Of a stretch of DNA of 62,459 nt, positions 7,968-16,299 are shown in pieces (position 1 is the first letter of the stretch; each line of letters opens with the position of its first letter). The notes below the pieces were generated by a model. It saw only the letters and a program-made list of their open reading frames with translations. It was not told where the DNA came from and searched no databases. Both the position numbers and the translations under genes were made by a program. Source of the DNA: Cryobacterium sp. Y57 (GTDB lineage: Bacteria > Actinomycetota > Actinomycetes > Actinomycetales > Microbacteriaceae); the NCBI RefSeq assembly GCF_002929505.1, contig NZ_PJJL01000057.1:8206-70664 (forward strand), given 5' to 3'.

Positions 7968-9051
7968 AGTTCACCGCCAGCCCCAGCGCGGCCGAACAGA
8001 GCGCCACAACGCTCGTAATTTGGACCAATGTTCGCGTCGTGAACGTGGTTCGCATCAGAACGAGCATTTTGATGTCAATCATCGGGCCGAAGACCAGGAA
8101 AGCGACGATCGCACCAGGAAGGAACGTCGCTCCAAACGACAACACGAAGAACGCGTCCACGTTCGAACAAATCGATACGACGAAGGCCAGCACCATAAGA
8201 GCCAGGACGGACCACACCGGATTGGTGCCCAGGGTAACTAACACGTCACGGGGTATCCCCACCTGGATCGCTCCGGCAATGGCGCAACCAATGAACAACG
8301 CCGGCATCATCGCGCTGGTCTCTTTCGTGAAGAGACGAACACTGCGCTGCAGTTTGCCAGTGGCAGTGTGATGCTCCCCTTCGCTGGCGCAGGCCGCCTG
8401 GAACTGCGACGTGAGGAGGGCCTCCTGACGGGGGTGTCGGCTGTATATCCAGCCGATGAGGTTTGCAATTAAAAACCCGCCAGCGATACGACTGACCAAG
8501 ATTCCGTTCTCCCAGCCGAACGCTTGATACGTCGTGATGATTGTGATCGGGTTGAGAATTGGCGCGGCAAGAAGGAACGTCATCGCCTCGGCTACAGTGA
8601 GCCCCTTTATGATGAGGCCGCGGGTGAGGGGTACATTTCCGCATTCGCAAACAGGGACCAGAACACCGATCAGCGAAACCGCAAACCGCCGCAATACTCC
8701 CCGTCGCGGCAAGTGACGAAGCAAAAAGCCATCCGGAAGCCAAACCTGTACGACGACAGACAAAAAAATACCCAAGAAAACAAACGGCAGTGACTCGATA
8801 AGTACGCTCACGGCCAGTGTGACGAAGTCCTTGGCAGAGTCCGACATCCCTGTAGCCACAGACTGAGGTGCCGACATGCGCAATACAGCAAGGAGAGCTA
8901 ACACGGCCAGCCCCAAGAGCAAGCCCATCAGCCCGCGGCGTTGGCCCCTGGCTCTTTCACCACCCCGCTGCGCAGCTTTACCTGGCTCCGCCGCAGCCGT
9001 ATCGGTCAACAGCACGGAATCTTCTCGCTGAGTGCCGATAGTTCTGCTCAT
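7957..9051 (-). CDS. YcgR/YraQ-type permease (DUF318)
   Basis: The 364-residue polytopic membrane protein belongs to the DUF318 (ArsP-like) permeases. It shows the signature VLVPVCECGNVPLTRGLIIKG, with a CEC motif in a membrane helix, then FLLAAPILNPITIITT. A mirrored motif in the second half is SICSNVDAFFVLSFGATFLPGAIVAFLVFGPMIDIKM. About eight to ten hydrophobic segments are visible after a charged cytoplasmic N-terminus. Related proteins export arsenicals or are linked to zinc and other metals. It is the first gene of a leftward three-gene operon with the YcgQ-type partner and the propeller-like protein. No Zur-, ArsR- or CsoR-like box stands out in 9052-9289. Confidence 0.85.
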   Translation of the reverse strand: MSRTIGTQREDSVLLTDTAAAEPGKAAQRGGERARGQRRGLMGLLLGLAVLALLAVLRMSAPQSVATGMSDSAKDFVTLAVSVLIESLPFVFLGIFLSVVVQVWLPDGFLLRHLPRRGVLRRFAVSLIGVLVPVCECGNVPLTRGLIIKGLTVAEAMTFLLAAPILNPITIITTYQAFGWENGILVSRIAGGFLIANLIGWIYSRHPRQEALLTSQFQAACASEGEHHTATGKLQRSVRLFTKETSAMMPALFIGCAIAGAIQVGIPRDVLVTLGTNPVWSVLALMVLAFVVSICSNVDAFFVLSFGATFLPGAIVAFLVFGPMIDIKMLVLMRTTFTTRTLVQITSVVALCSAALGLAVNYVA

Positions 9052-9289
9052 TTCGTTTGCGAAGCGCTGTTTCGACCCACGCGCGGCCAGACAGTTTCAG
9101 ACCCAACAATTCATCCGGGTACAGAAAGAGCATCTCACACACAGTCTCACCACCCGAGCTTGAGACACCCGGCGGCGTTGCTTACTTGATCGTCCCTGAG
9201 CCAGGAATCACCCGCACCCGCGACGCAGTATTGTGGACACCACTGCCATCGCCCTGCACCAGAGCGATGCCCGATCCGAGGAGAACCAG

Positions 9290-10192
9290 ATGTCGGTCGG
9301 CCTGCTTGCCGTAGTGGATGACATACTCAGCGCCGCCCTCAAGGCGAGTGTGAAGACGGCAGGAGTCGTCATCGACGATGCTGCCGTCACCCCGCAGTAC
9401 GTTCAGGGGCTGTCGCCGGCGCGCGAGCTTCACGTGGTCTGGCGGATCGCACTGGGCAGCCTGTTCAATAAGTTCATCATCATCATCCCGCTGGCACTGC
9501 TCCTGTCCGCGTTCGCGCCATGGGTGTTGCCGTGGTTGCTGATCTTTGGCGGCACCTATCTGTGCTTCGAGGGTGCCGAGAAAGTGACCGAATGGTTCGG
9601 CGTTCATCATGGCGCCGGCGAGACGGAAACGAGGGATGAGCGCAAGCTCATCTTCGGCGCCATTCGCACCGATCTAATCCTTAGCACAGAGATCATGCTC
9701 ATCTCGCTGGCAGGCCTTGATCCTGATTTCGAGATCTGGATGACGCTCGGTGCTCTGGTGGTGATCGGCCTCGGCATGACGGTGCTCGTCTACGGCGCGG
9801 TCGCTTTGCTGGTGAAGATCGATGACGTCGGACTGACGTTGATGGAGAACTCAGCACGATGGCTGCGACGCACCGGTGCGCGCATCGTGCGGTCAATGCC
9901 CGCCGTGTTCCGGGTGATCGGCATCATCGGGACGGTCGCTATGTTGTGGGTTGGCGGCCACCTGGTTATCTCAAACCTGGCCGATACGTTCTGGCAAGCG
10001 CCCTACGACGTGCTGCACGCAGCAACTCAAATCGTCGAAATGGCCGGACCCGTCGTCGTCTGGGTCACCGACACCGCTATGTCGGCCGTGTTCGGCCTCA
10101 TTCTTGGTCTGATCATTGTCGTGATCGTTCTGGGAATATCGCGCCTTCTCAAGCAGAACCGACCAGACGGCAATGTGCCCGGACGGGTCTGA
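9290..10192 (+). CDS. DUF808 (YedI-like) inner membrane protein
   Basis: The start ATG at 9290 is chosen because GAGGAGAA precedes it and because family members begin in the same way (MSVGLLAVVDDILSAALKASVKTAGVVIDDAAVTP). An in-frame ATG at 9233 has no ribosome site. The 300-residue protein matches E. coli YedI in length and in the motifs ELHVVWRIALGSLFNKFIII, YLCFEGAEKV and LIFGAIRTDLILSTEIM. Several membrane helices run through the whole protein. Its biochemical role is unknown. A long bidirectional terminator hairpin at 10267-10306 separates it from the convergent isocitrate lyase gene, so it is monocistronic. Confidence 0.85.
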   Translation: MSVGLLAVVDDILSAALKASVKTAGVVIDDAAVTPQYVQGLSPARELHVVWRIALGSLFNKFIIIIPLALLLSAFAPWVLPWLLIFGGTYLCFEGAEKVTEWFGVHHGAGETETRDERKLIFGAIRTDLILSTEIMLISLAGLDPDFEIWMTLGALVVIGLGMTVLVYGAVALLVKIDDVGLTLMENSARWLRRTGARIVRSMPAVFRVIGIIGTVAMLWVGGHLVISNLADTFWQAPYDVLHAATQIVEMAGPVVVWVTDTAMSAVFGLILGLIIVVIVLGISRLLKQNRPDGNVPGRV

Positions 10193-10266
10193 TACGCGCC
10201 GATTGCGGCGGCGGTCAGTCGCGATCTGACAGCTCCACGGCTGTTCCCTCCTCCCTCGGTCTGTGT

Positions 10267-10306
10267 AACGAAGAAGCCCCAGTCGATTGACTGGGGCTTC
10301 TTCGTT
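10267..10306. terminator. Bidirectional intrinsic terminator
   Basis: A perfect 18-bp stem (AACGAAGAAGCCCCAGTC, loop GATT, then its complement) lies between two convergent genes. The A-rich left and T-rich right flanks give a partial U-tract in both directions. It should end the DUF808 transcript and the aceA transcript. Confidence 0.9.
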
Positions 10307-10322
10307 ATGAGCTTTGTGGGAG

Positions 10323-11939
10323 TCAGTGGCTGCTCAGAGCCGGTTCGTCGAACTGGTTGCTCGTGTTGTTCACGCCGCCAGCCTTCAGTGCTGCGTCGCC
10401 GGCGAAGTACTCCTTGTGGTTGTCACCCAGGTCGGAACCGGACATGTTCTGGTGCTTGACCGTGGCGATTCCCTCGCGAATTTCGCGACGCTGCACGCCC
10501 TTGACATAGGCGAGCATGCCCTGGTCGGCGAAGTAGCCCTTGGCCAGATCATCCGTCGAGAGTGCGGCCGTGTGATAGGTCGGCAGGGTGATGAGGTGGT
10601 GGAAGATACCGGCCTCCTGTGAGCTGTCGCGTTGGAAGGTACGAATCTTCTCGTCGGCGTTGAGGGCCAGTTCGGTCTCGTCATAGTCGACGCTCATGAG
10701 CTTGGCGCGGTCGTAAGCGGAGACATCCTTGCCCTCGGCGAGGAAGGCGTCGTATGCCTGCTGGCGAAAGTTCAAAGTCCAGTTGAACGACGGGCTGTTG
10801 TTGTAGACCAGCTTGGCATTCGGGATGGCCTTGCGAACCTCGTTCATCATGGCCGCGATCTGGCCGATGTGCGGCTTCTCGGTCTCGATCCAGAGCAGGT
10901 CGGCGCCGTTTTGCAGTGACGTGATGCTGTCCAGCACGCAGCGCGCCTCACCGGTTCCGGAACGGAACTGGAAGAGGTTGCTGGCCAGGCGCTTCGGGCG
11001 CAAAAGCTTGCCGCCCCGCTTGATGACGACGTCGCCGTTGCCCAGGTCGGCCTCGGTGATCTCGTCGACGTCGAGGAACGAGTTGTACTGGTCGCCGAGG
11101 TCGCCGGGCTGGTTGGTCACGGCGAGCTTCTGCGTGAGGCCGGCACCGAGCGAGTCGGTGCGGGACACGATGATGCCGTTTTCGATGCCGAGCTCGAGGA
11201 ACGCATACCGAACGGCGTTGATCTTGGCGATGAAGTCTTCGTGGGGAACGGTGACTTTGCCGTCCTGGTGACCGCACTGCTTCTCGTCCGAGACCTGGTT
11301 TTCGATCTGGATGGCGCAGGCGCCGGCCTCGATCATTTTCTTGGCCAGGAGGTAGGTAGCTTCGGGGTTTCCGAAACCGGCGTCGATGTCGGCGATGATC
11401 GGCACGACGTGGGTCTCGAAGGCGTCGATTTGACCGGTGAGCGTGGCGATCTTGGCGTCGTCGCCAACGATGCGAGCATTGTCCAGGGCCGTGAAGAGCA
11501 GGTCGAGCTCGCGGGCGTCGGCCTGACGGAGGAACGTGTAGAGCTCTTCAACGAGGCCCGGGACGGCCGTCTTCTCGTGCATGGACTGGTCGGGGAGAGG
11601 ACCGAATTCGCTGCGCAGCGCGGCAACCATCCAACCGGACAGGTACAGGTAGCGCTTGTTGGTGGTTTTGAGGTGCTTCTTGATCGAGATCATCTTCTGC
11701 TGGCCGATGAACCCGTGCCAGACGCCGAGCGACTGGGTGTAGATCGAGGAGTCAGCGTCGTACTCCCCCATGTCCTTGCGCATGATGTCTGCGGTGTACT
11801 GAGCTATCTCCAGGCCGGTTTTGAACCGGTTCTGGGCCCGCATACGGGCGACGGATTCGGGGTTGATTGCGTCCCAGCTGCTTCCGACCTGCTGCTTGAG
11901 GGCTTCAATGTCCTCGATGTCTTTCTGGTACACAGTCAT
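10323..11939 (-). CDS. aceA: Isocitrate lyase
   Basis: The 538-residue enzyme cleaves isocitrate to glyoxylate and succinate in the glyoxylate shunt. The start at 11939 (MTVYQKDIEDIEALKQQ) has GAAGGA upstream; an in-frame start at 12032 would add a non-conserved leader. It carries the active-site loop DEKQCGHQDGKVTVPHEDF with the catalytic Cys, the metal-binding region IIADIDAGFGNPEATY, GIIVSRTDSLGAGL and the conserved NNSPSFNW. The KQCGH form and the length put it in the longer bacterial isocitrate lyase class (about 530 aa) rather than the shorter KKCGH type. It is cytoplasmic and transcribed alone. An inverted repeat at 12055-12078, about 120 nt upstream, is a candidate operator for acetate or fatty-acid control. 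Confidence 0.97.
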   Translation of the reverse strand: MTVYQKDIEDIEALKQQVGSSWDAINPESVARMRAQNRFKTGLEIAQYTADIMRKDMGEYDADSSIYTQSLGVWHGFIGQQKMISIKKHLKTTNKRYLYLSGWMVAALRSEFGPLPDQSMHEKTAVPGLVEELYTFLRQADARELDLLFTALDNARIVGDDAKIATLTGQIDAFETHVVPIIADIDAGFGNPEATYLLAKKMIEAGACAIQIENQVSDEKQCGHQDGKVTVPHEDFIAKINAVRYAFLELGIENGIIVSRTDSLGAGLTQKLAVTNQPGDLGDQYNSFLDVDEITEADLGNGDVVIKRGGKLLRPKRLASNLFQFRSGTGEARCVLDSITSLQNGADLLWIETEKPHIGQIAAMMNEVRKAIPNAKLVYNNSPSFNWTLNFRQQAYDAFLAEGKDVSAYDRAKLMSVDYDETELALNADEKIRTFQRDSSQEAGIFHHLITLPTYHTAALSTDDLAKGYFADQGMLAYVKGVQRREIREGIATVKHQNMSGSDLGDNHKEYFAGDAALKAGGVNNTSNQFDEPALSSH

Positions 11940-12054
11940 GTTTTTTCCTTCGACGTCTGAGTTGGGCTGAGCCGGGACAACTGACTCAACTGGCCGGTAT
12001 CGGCTGCTAAACCCAGATTGGCGCAAGAACAACCGGTCTTCTCAGGAAAAGTGC

Positions 12055-12078
12055 GCAGAAGAAATGAAGTTCTTCTGC
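12055..12078. promoter_or_regulatory. Inverted repeat upstream of aceA, candidate operator
   Basis: GCAGAAGAA (12055-12063) and TTCTTCTGC (12070-12078) are perfect complements around a 6-nt spacer, centred about 125 nt before the aceA start. Glyoxylate-shunt genes in actinobacteria are controlled by RamA/RamB-type regulators, but this sequence does not obviously match a published consensus. Confidence 0.4.
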
Positions 12079-12107
12079 AAATGAAAAGTTATGCGTCAGG
12101 AATTCAC

Positions 12108-12248
12108 CTATTCCGACCACAGGCCGGGTACGAGGATGACCAACCGGCATCGTGGGCACCGATGGCAGGATTCAAGACCTTCAGCGGTGTCTACGCCGTC
12201 CGCCATCATCTCGGTGCCGCAGGCGGGACACAGGGGGTACTCGTTCAC
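12108..12248 (-). CDS. 46-residue zinc-ribbon protein, coupled to the threonine-synthase-like gene
   Basis: The start is a GTG at 12248 whose last bases form the TGA stop of the upstream gene (GTGA overlap), a sign of translational coupling. The short product carries four cysteines in two knuckles, C7-x2-C10 (CPACGTEM) and C28/C31/C34 (CHRCPRCR), the pattern of a single zinc ribbon. A longer reading from 12329 would only add an Arg-rich leader overlapping the neighbour. It may be a stand-alone zinc ribbon acting with the PLP enzyme, which also has an N-terminal ribbon. No known name. Confidence 0.6.
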   Translation of the reverse strand: MNEYPLCPACGTEMMADGVDTAEGLESCHRCPRCRLVILVPGLWSE

Positions 12249-13399
12249 CGTGTCACCGATTTCAGGCCGGCACCGCACAACGGCACGACCACCGATTGGG
12301 CGGTGAGCAGGCGCGCGGCCACCGCCCAAGTGGAGCTGTCGGAGACATACGTTCGGTCGACAGCGGCGCGCACGGCGGCGAATGAGACCGCTGAGGTTGG
12401 CTCGACGAAGAGCCCCTCGTCAGCCAGCTCCTGGCGTGCGGCCGCGATCTGCTGGTCGGTGACGGAGATTATGGTGCCACCGGTGGCGCGCACGGCCCGG
12501 AGAAGCTGTTTCCCCCGGGGCGGCGCCGTGATGGCGATGCCCTCCGCGATCGTGGCGCCGTTTTGAACGGCCAGGGGTGCGTCGAGTCCCTGCGCCATGG
12601 CCTGTTCGAGCGGTGAACACGCGGATGCCTGCACCGCGACGATGCGCGGCATCCGCTCGGCAAGTCCAGCGGCAACCAGCTCGCTGAAGGCGAGGTAACA
12701 GCCGAGAACCATCGTTCCGTTGCCCACCGGAACCACCACCGTCTCGGGCAGCGAGCGTGCGCACTGCTCCCAGATCTCGTAGCCGTAGGTTTTCACGCCG
12801 TGCAGAAAGTACGGGTGGTAGACGTGGCTCGCGTACAGCACGCCATCTTGCCCCGCTGCCAGCAGTGCCGCCGCAGAGGTGTCCGCTCGCGAACCTGGCA
12901 CCAGCTCAACCGTCGCGCCGTGCGCACGCATTTGCGCGAGTTTGCCGGGCGAGGTGGATTCGGGAACGTACACCGTGCAGCCGATCCCGGCCCGCCCGAA
13001 ATAGGCGGCCATCGCCGTGCCGGCGTTTCCGCTGCTGTCGACCATGGCCCGTGTGACGCCCAACCGTTTGGCGAGGGTGGCGAGCACGACCGCGCCGCGG
13101 TCTTTGAACGACAGCGTCGGCAACAGAAAGTCAAGCTTGAGCTGCACGTGAGGCAACGCGCGGGAGGGCACGAGGGGCGAGAACCCCTCCCCCAGGGTAA
13201 CCGTGGGGTCCACCGCGATAGGGAGGACTTCGGTGTAGCGCCAGAGTGAGGGGCTGCGGCCGGGCAGAGCCGTGGCATCCATCGTCAGCACGAAATCGAC
13301 CACGTCGAGGAGACCGCCGCAGCTGCACCGCCAGACCAGGCTCGCCACCGGATAGATTGCGGCGCACTCTGAGCAGACAAGGTCAGGTAAAGCGGGCAT
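12245..13399 (-). CDS. Threonine-synthase-like PLP enzyme with N-terminal zinc ribbon
   Basis: The 384-residue protein has a short N-terminal zinc ribbon (Cys9, Cys12, Cys25, Cys27) followed by a fold-type II PLP domain. The Schiff-base lysine is Lys99 in LSFKDRGAVV, the substrate loop is DSSGNAGTAMAAYFGRAG and the phosphate loop VVPVGNGTMVLG. This pattern fits threonine synthase and close relatives, which turn O-phosphohomoserine into threonine. Because ordinary actinobacterial thrC lies with hom and thrB, this lone copy may be a paralogue with another beta-replacement or lyase reaction. It overlaps by 4 nt the small zinc-ribbon gene downstream. The protease gene at 13425 ends just upstream and is probably separate. 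Confidence 0.8.
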   Translation of the reverse strand: MPALPDLVCSECAAIYPVASLVWRCSCGGLLDVVDFVLTMDATALPGRSPSLWRYTEVLPIAVDPTVTLGEGFSPLVPSRALPHVQLKLDFLLPTLSFKDRGAVVLATLAKRLGVTRAMVDSSGNAGTAMAAYFGRAGIGCTVYVPESTSPGKLAQMRAHGATVELVPGSRADTSAAALLAAGQDGVLYASHVYHPYFLHGVKTYGYEIWEQCARSLPETVVVPVGNGTMVLGCYLAFSELVAAGLAERMPRIVAVQASACSPLEQAMAQGLDAPLAVQNGATIAEGIAITAPPRGKQLLRAVRATGGTIISVTDQQIAAARQELADEGLFVEPTSAVSFAAVRAAVDRTYVSDSSTWAVAARLLTAQSVVVPLCGAGLKSVTR

Positions 13400-13424
13400 C
13401 GTCTCAGACTAACTTGCCCCGCTA

Positions 13425-15992
13425 TCAACTACCCGTGGTGAACTTCCAGCTGCTCGTCGAGACGGGGTTGCCAGCGAGGTCACGCACCATCGTGGTGCCG
13501 CCAGTGACCATGACGGTGAAACTGGTCCTGGCTGCGAGCGTGGAACCGGGGTTCAGGATCCATTTGTTGGTCATGCCGCTGCGGGAGACAACGCCGGCGA
13601 TCTGTGCGCCGGTCAGGGTATTCTTCAGCGTGAAAGTGGATGCGGCAACTCCGGCCATCCCCTCACTGAACGTCGCCGAGACGCTCGCGGTACGACTCAC
13701 GCCCGTGGCCCCGCTGGAGGGAGTCCGGATGGTGATCGTGGGCGCCGGCCCGGTCGTGAAGCTCCACCCCGTCGACACCAGCGGATTGCCCGCCCCGTCG
13801 CGGATCGCCGTAGCTCCCCCGGTGAGGCTGACAGCGTATTTCGTGTCGGGCGCGAGACTCGCGCTCGGGTTGAGGGTGGCAATTCGCGTCGCCGCGTCAT
13901 AGCTGACCACGGCAGGGACAGTCGAACCGGCATTGTTTTTCAGTCGCATCGTGGTCGGCGAGACTCCCTGCACGGCTTCGCTGAATGTTGCCGTCGTATT
14001 GGCGGTCTTCGCGACTCGGGTGGCGCGGCTCACCGGCGATTTCGCCGCGACCGTGGGAGTCGTCGTGTCGATTCCTCCGATTGTTCCGGTCACGATGAGG
14101 TCGTCAAATTTGGCGGCGTCGTTCTTGCTGCCGAAGCCGACTCGGCCGGAAGAGAACGTCGCGTCGGTAGCTGCGGCGAGGAGGGTGGTGCCACGAAAGA
14201 CGCGAATGGCCGCACCCTGTCGTTCGATGCGAATGGAGTAGAAGGTGTTTGCTGTGATCGTGGGGGTGAAGTCAGCGATCTGGGCGGCAACACCACGCGA
14301 AACGCAAAACAGACCGTTGCTGGCGGCATCTTGTCCTTCGCTGAAGTTCGCGAAGTAATAGTTGAGTGCATCGCGGTAGTCGAAGACGATCGAGAAATCG
14401 TTCCACGGTGACGTTGAGGCCACGGTCATCCCGGTGGCCATGACCGAGAAATCCCCGGCCATCATTGTTTTCTGCAGAGCGAGATTAGCGTTTGGCACGG
14501 CAGCTGTCGACGGGGCTGTGAGCGAATACCGGCCCGACGCTACCGCCCACGTGCCGCCACGAATCTCCGTGAAGTTCGCGGCCGACGAGGTGAATGTTTC
14601 GCGAACGGCCGCAACTTTCGGAATCACGGTGGTGGGGGCTGAAATCCGAGCGCTGGATCCGGACGAATTCTCTGCGGATACGGACACGGTGTAGGACGTC
14701 CCGTTAGTGAGACCGTTGATTGTTGCAGTTCGTTCGCTTCCATCGCCGGTCCACAGCCATTGGGCACCGGAAGACGCAATGACAACCACGTGATAGAGAT
14801 CCACCACCGGAGCCCCGACAGCAGGCCCGGCCCATCCTACGAACACGCGGGCATCGCCAGCGATCGCCGTGACGGCGGTCGGCGGGATGGGTTTGACCAC
14901 GGACACGATCGGGCTCAGAAATCCGCTGTTCGCCGTGTTCCAGTGGGTGGCGAGATAGTTCGACGCGGGCGGCGTGCCCGGATAGTAGTAGTCTTCGCTG
15001 TGACAGTCGACGGCCGAGGCGAGCCCCGCACAGGTGAAGGTCAGCCGACCGCCGAGGGCGAAATAGGGCCCTCCGTCGTCGTAACACATGAGGTCGTTCT
15101 CGTCGTAGCAGTGGCCGCCCTTGGTGGAGTGCTGCGCCGAATCCTGCACGGCACCAATATTGTGACCAATCTCGTGGGCGCTCACAGGCATATCCAGATA
15201 GGCCGACATGGAATAACGCGGCCGCGAATCGTTATTGGCGTTGGCGGCAGCACTTGGCTGATCGTCGCCGGTCAGCTCGCCCTGACCGCCATACGGGTAG
15301 ACATCCTGAATCTGGTCGATGTAGGTGATGTACAAGCGGTCGTTCCCAATGAGATTCACCGGCCCCAGGCCCTGCTCGACCTGGTTCTGCATGCTCACCA
15401 CATAGTCGGCGAAGGTGTACGTGCCATCCGTTCCGACCGGAGCCAGTGTCACGTTGCGCACCGTCACATCGGCACCATTCGTGCACAGAAACCGGTAACT
15501 CTGGCTGGTCGCGGCATCCACTGCCTCGAGGTTGTTGTTGACCTGCCGCATGATGTCGCGCAGCGGGGCCAGCATTTCGGCGAACCGGTTGGTGCGATCC
15601 TGCGGTACGCCGTAGATCACCTCGATGCGCTTGCCGCTCACGCCGCCCGCGCTGCACAACGCGGTCAGTTCCGACGCCGGGGCGGCGGCTACACGCTGCT
15701 CCTGAGCAGCAGATGTCTGCTTCAGCTTGGCCGCACCGCCGAAAGCAGCGACGGGGTCGGGCCCGTGGCTGCACAGCGTGGTTTTGGCGATCGTGATCTT
15801 CAGTCGAGCGCAGAGTTTGGCCAGGTCGGGGGCGGTCCGCACGATGCTCGCGGTTGAGGCGGGCACGCTGGACGCATCAGCGACATCGGTCGGCATCAGA
15901 GTAAACGAGGCGGCGATAGTGGCGAATACGGCGATCGCACCGAGTGCTTGACGCATGATGCGGGACGGCTTTGGAGCACGAACAAATTTCAT
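13425..15992 (-). CDS. Large secreted zinc metalloprotease-like protein with C-terminal Fn3 and Ig-like domains
   Basis: The start at 15992 (MKFVRAPKPSR) has AAGGA 7 nt upstream. The 855-residue product has a signal peptide (to about residue 42), a propeptide-like region, and a metalloprotease domain with HEIGHNIGAVQD near residue 270 followed by the Cys-rich GGHCYDENDLMCYDDGG. This resembles an actinobacterial reprolysin-like family. At the usual third zinc position there is Gln, so the third ligand may be a later His (AQHSTKGGH). Then come a fibronectin III domain (PTAVTAIAGDARVFVGW...), a concanavalin/LamG-like module, and two SbsA-type Ig-like repeats, each ending in a WSFTTG- or WKFTTG-type motif. 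It is extracellular, probably for protein or cell-wall-associated substrates. It is monocistronic as far as can be seen. Confidence 0.75.
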   Translation of the reverse strand: MKFVRAPKPSRIMRQALGAIAVFATIAASFTLMPTDVADASSVPASTASIVRTAPDLAKLCARLKITIAKTTLCSHGPDPVAAFGGAAKLKQTSAAQEQRVAAAPASELTALCSAGGVSGKRIEVIYGVPQDRTNRFAEMLAPLRDIMRQVNNNLEAVDAATSQSYRFLCTNGADVTVRNVTLAPVGTDGTYTFADYVVSMQNQVEQGLGPVNLIGNDRLYITYIDQIQDVYPYGGQGELTGDDQPSAAANANNDSRPRYSMSAYLDMPVSAHEIGHNIGAVQDSAQHSTKGGHCYDENDLMCYDDGGPYFALGGRLTFTCAGLASAVDCHSEDYYYPGTPPASNYLATHWNTANSGFLSPIVSVVKPIPPTAVTAIAGDARVFVGWAGPAVGAPVVDLYHVVVIASSGAQWLWTGDGSERTATINGLTNGTSYTVSVSAENSSGSSARISAPTTVIPKVAAVRETFTSSAANFTEIRGGTWAVASGRYSLTAPSTAAVPNANLALQKTMMAGDFSVMATGMTVASTSPWNDFSIVFDYRDALNYYFANFSEGQDAASNGLFCVSRGVAAQIADFTPTITANTFYSIRIERQGAAIRVFRGTTLLAAATDATFSSGRVGFGSKNDAAKFDDLIVTGTIGGIDTTTPTVAAKSPVSRATRVAKTANTTATFSEAVQGVSPTTMRLKNNAGSTVPAVVSYDAATRIATLNPSASLAPDTKYAVSLTGGATAIRDGAGNPLVSTGWSFTTGPAPTITIRTPSSGATGVSRTASVSATFSEGMAGVAASTFTLKNTLTGAQIAGVVSRSGMTNKWILNPGSTLAARTSFTVMVTGGTTMVRDLAGNPVSTSSWKFTTGS

Positions 15993-16299
15993 TCTCAGGT
16001 CCTTCTGTGCTGACCACGACGAGTTCGTCACAGTAATGCGGTTCAGCCGACCGAACAAGGCCCGGCGCGCTGGGTCATAGTAAGAAGTGCAGCCAATCCA
16101 ACGCGATTGCGCAGGCGGCCAAAATGGCGATGCGCTCGTCTAAGGCCGCCGTCACACCTTCCGCCTCTGGCGTGTTTGGCAGCAGCCACGATTCAGGAAA
16201 AAGAGGATCGCGCCCCTCTGCATCAAATCGCATCGAAGCGCGTCTGATTTAGGTTGAGGCGATAAGGTCGTAGGTAGAAAATCACCAATCGGGGGAACT

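Noticed and set aside
11241..11960. 239-codon + strand frame opposite isocitrate lyase
   Set aside because: It is a Val/Leu/Asp-rich antisense shadow of aceA.
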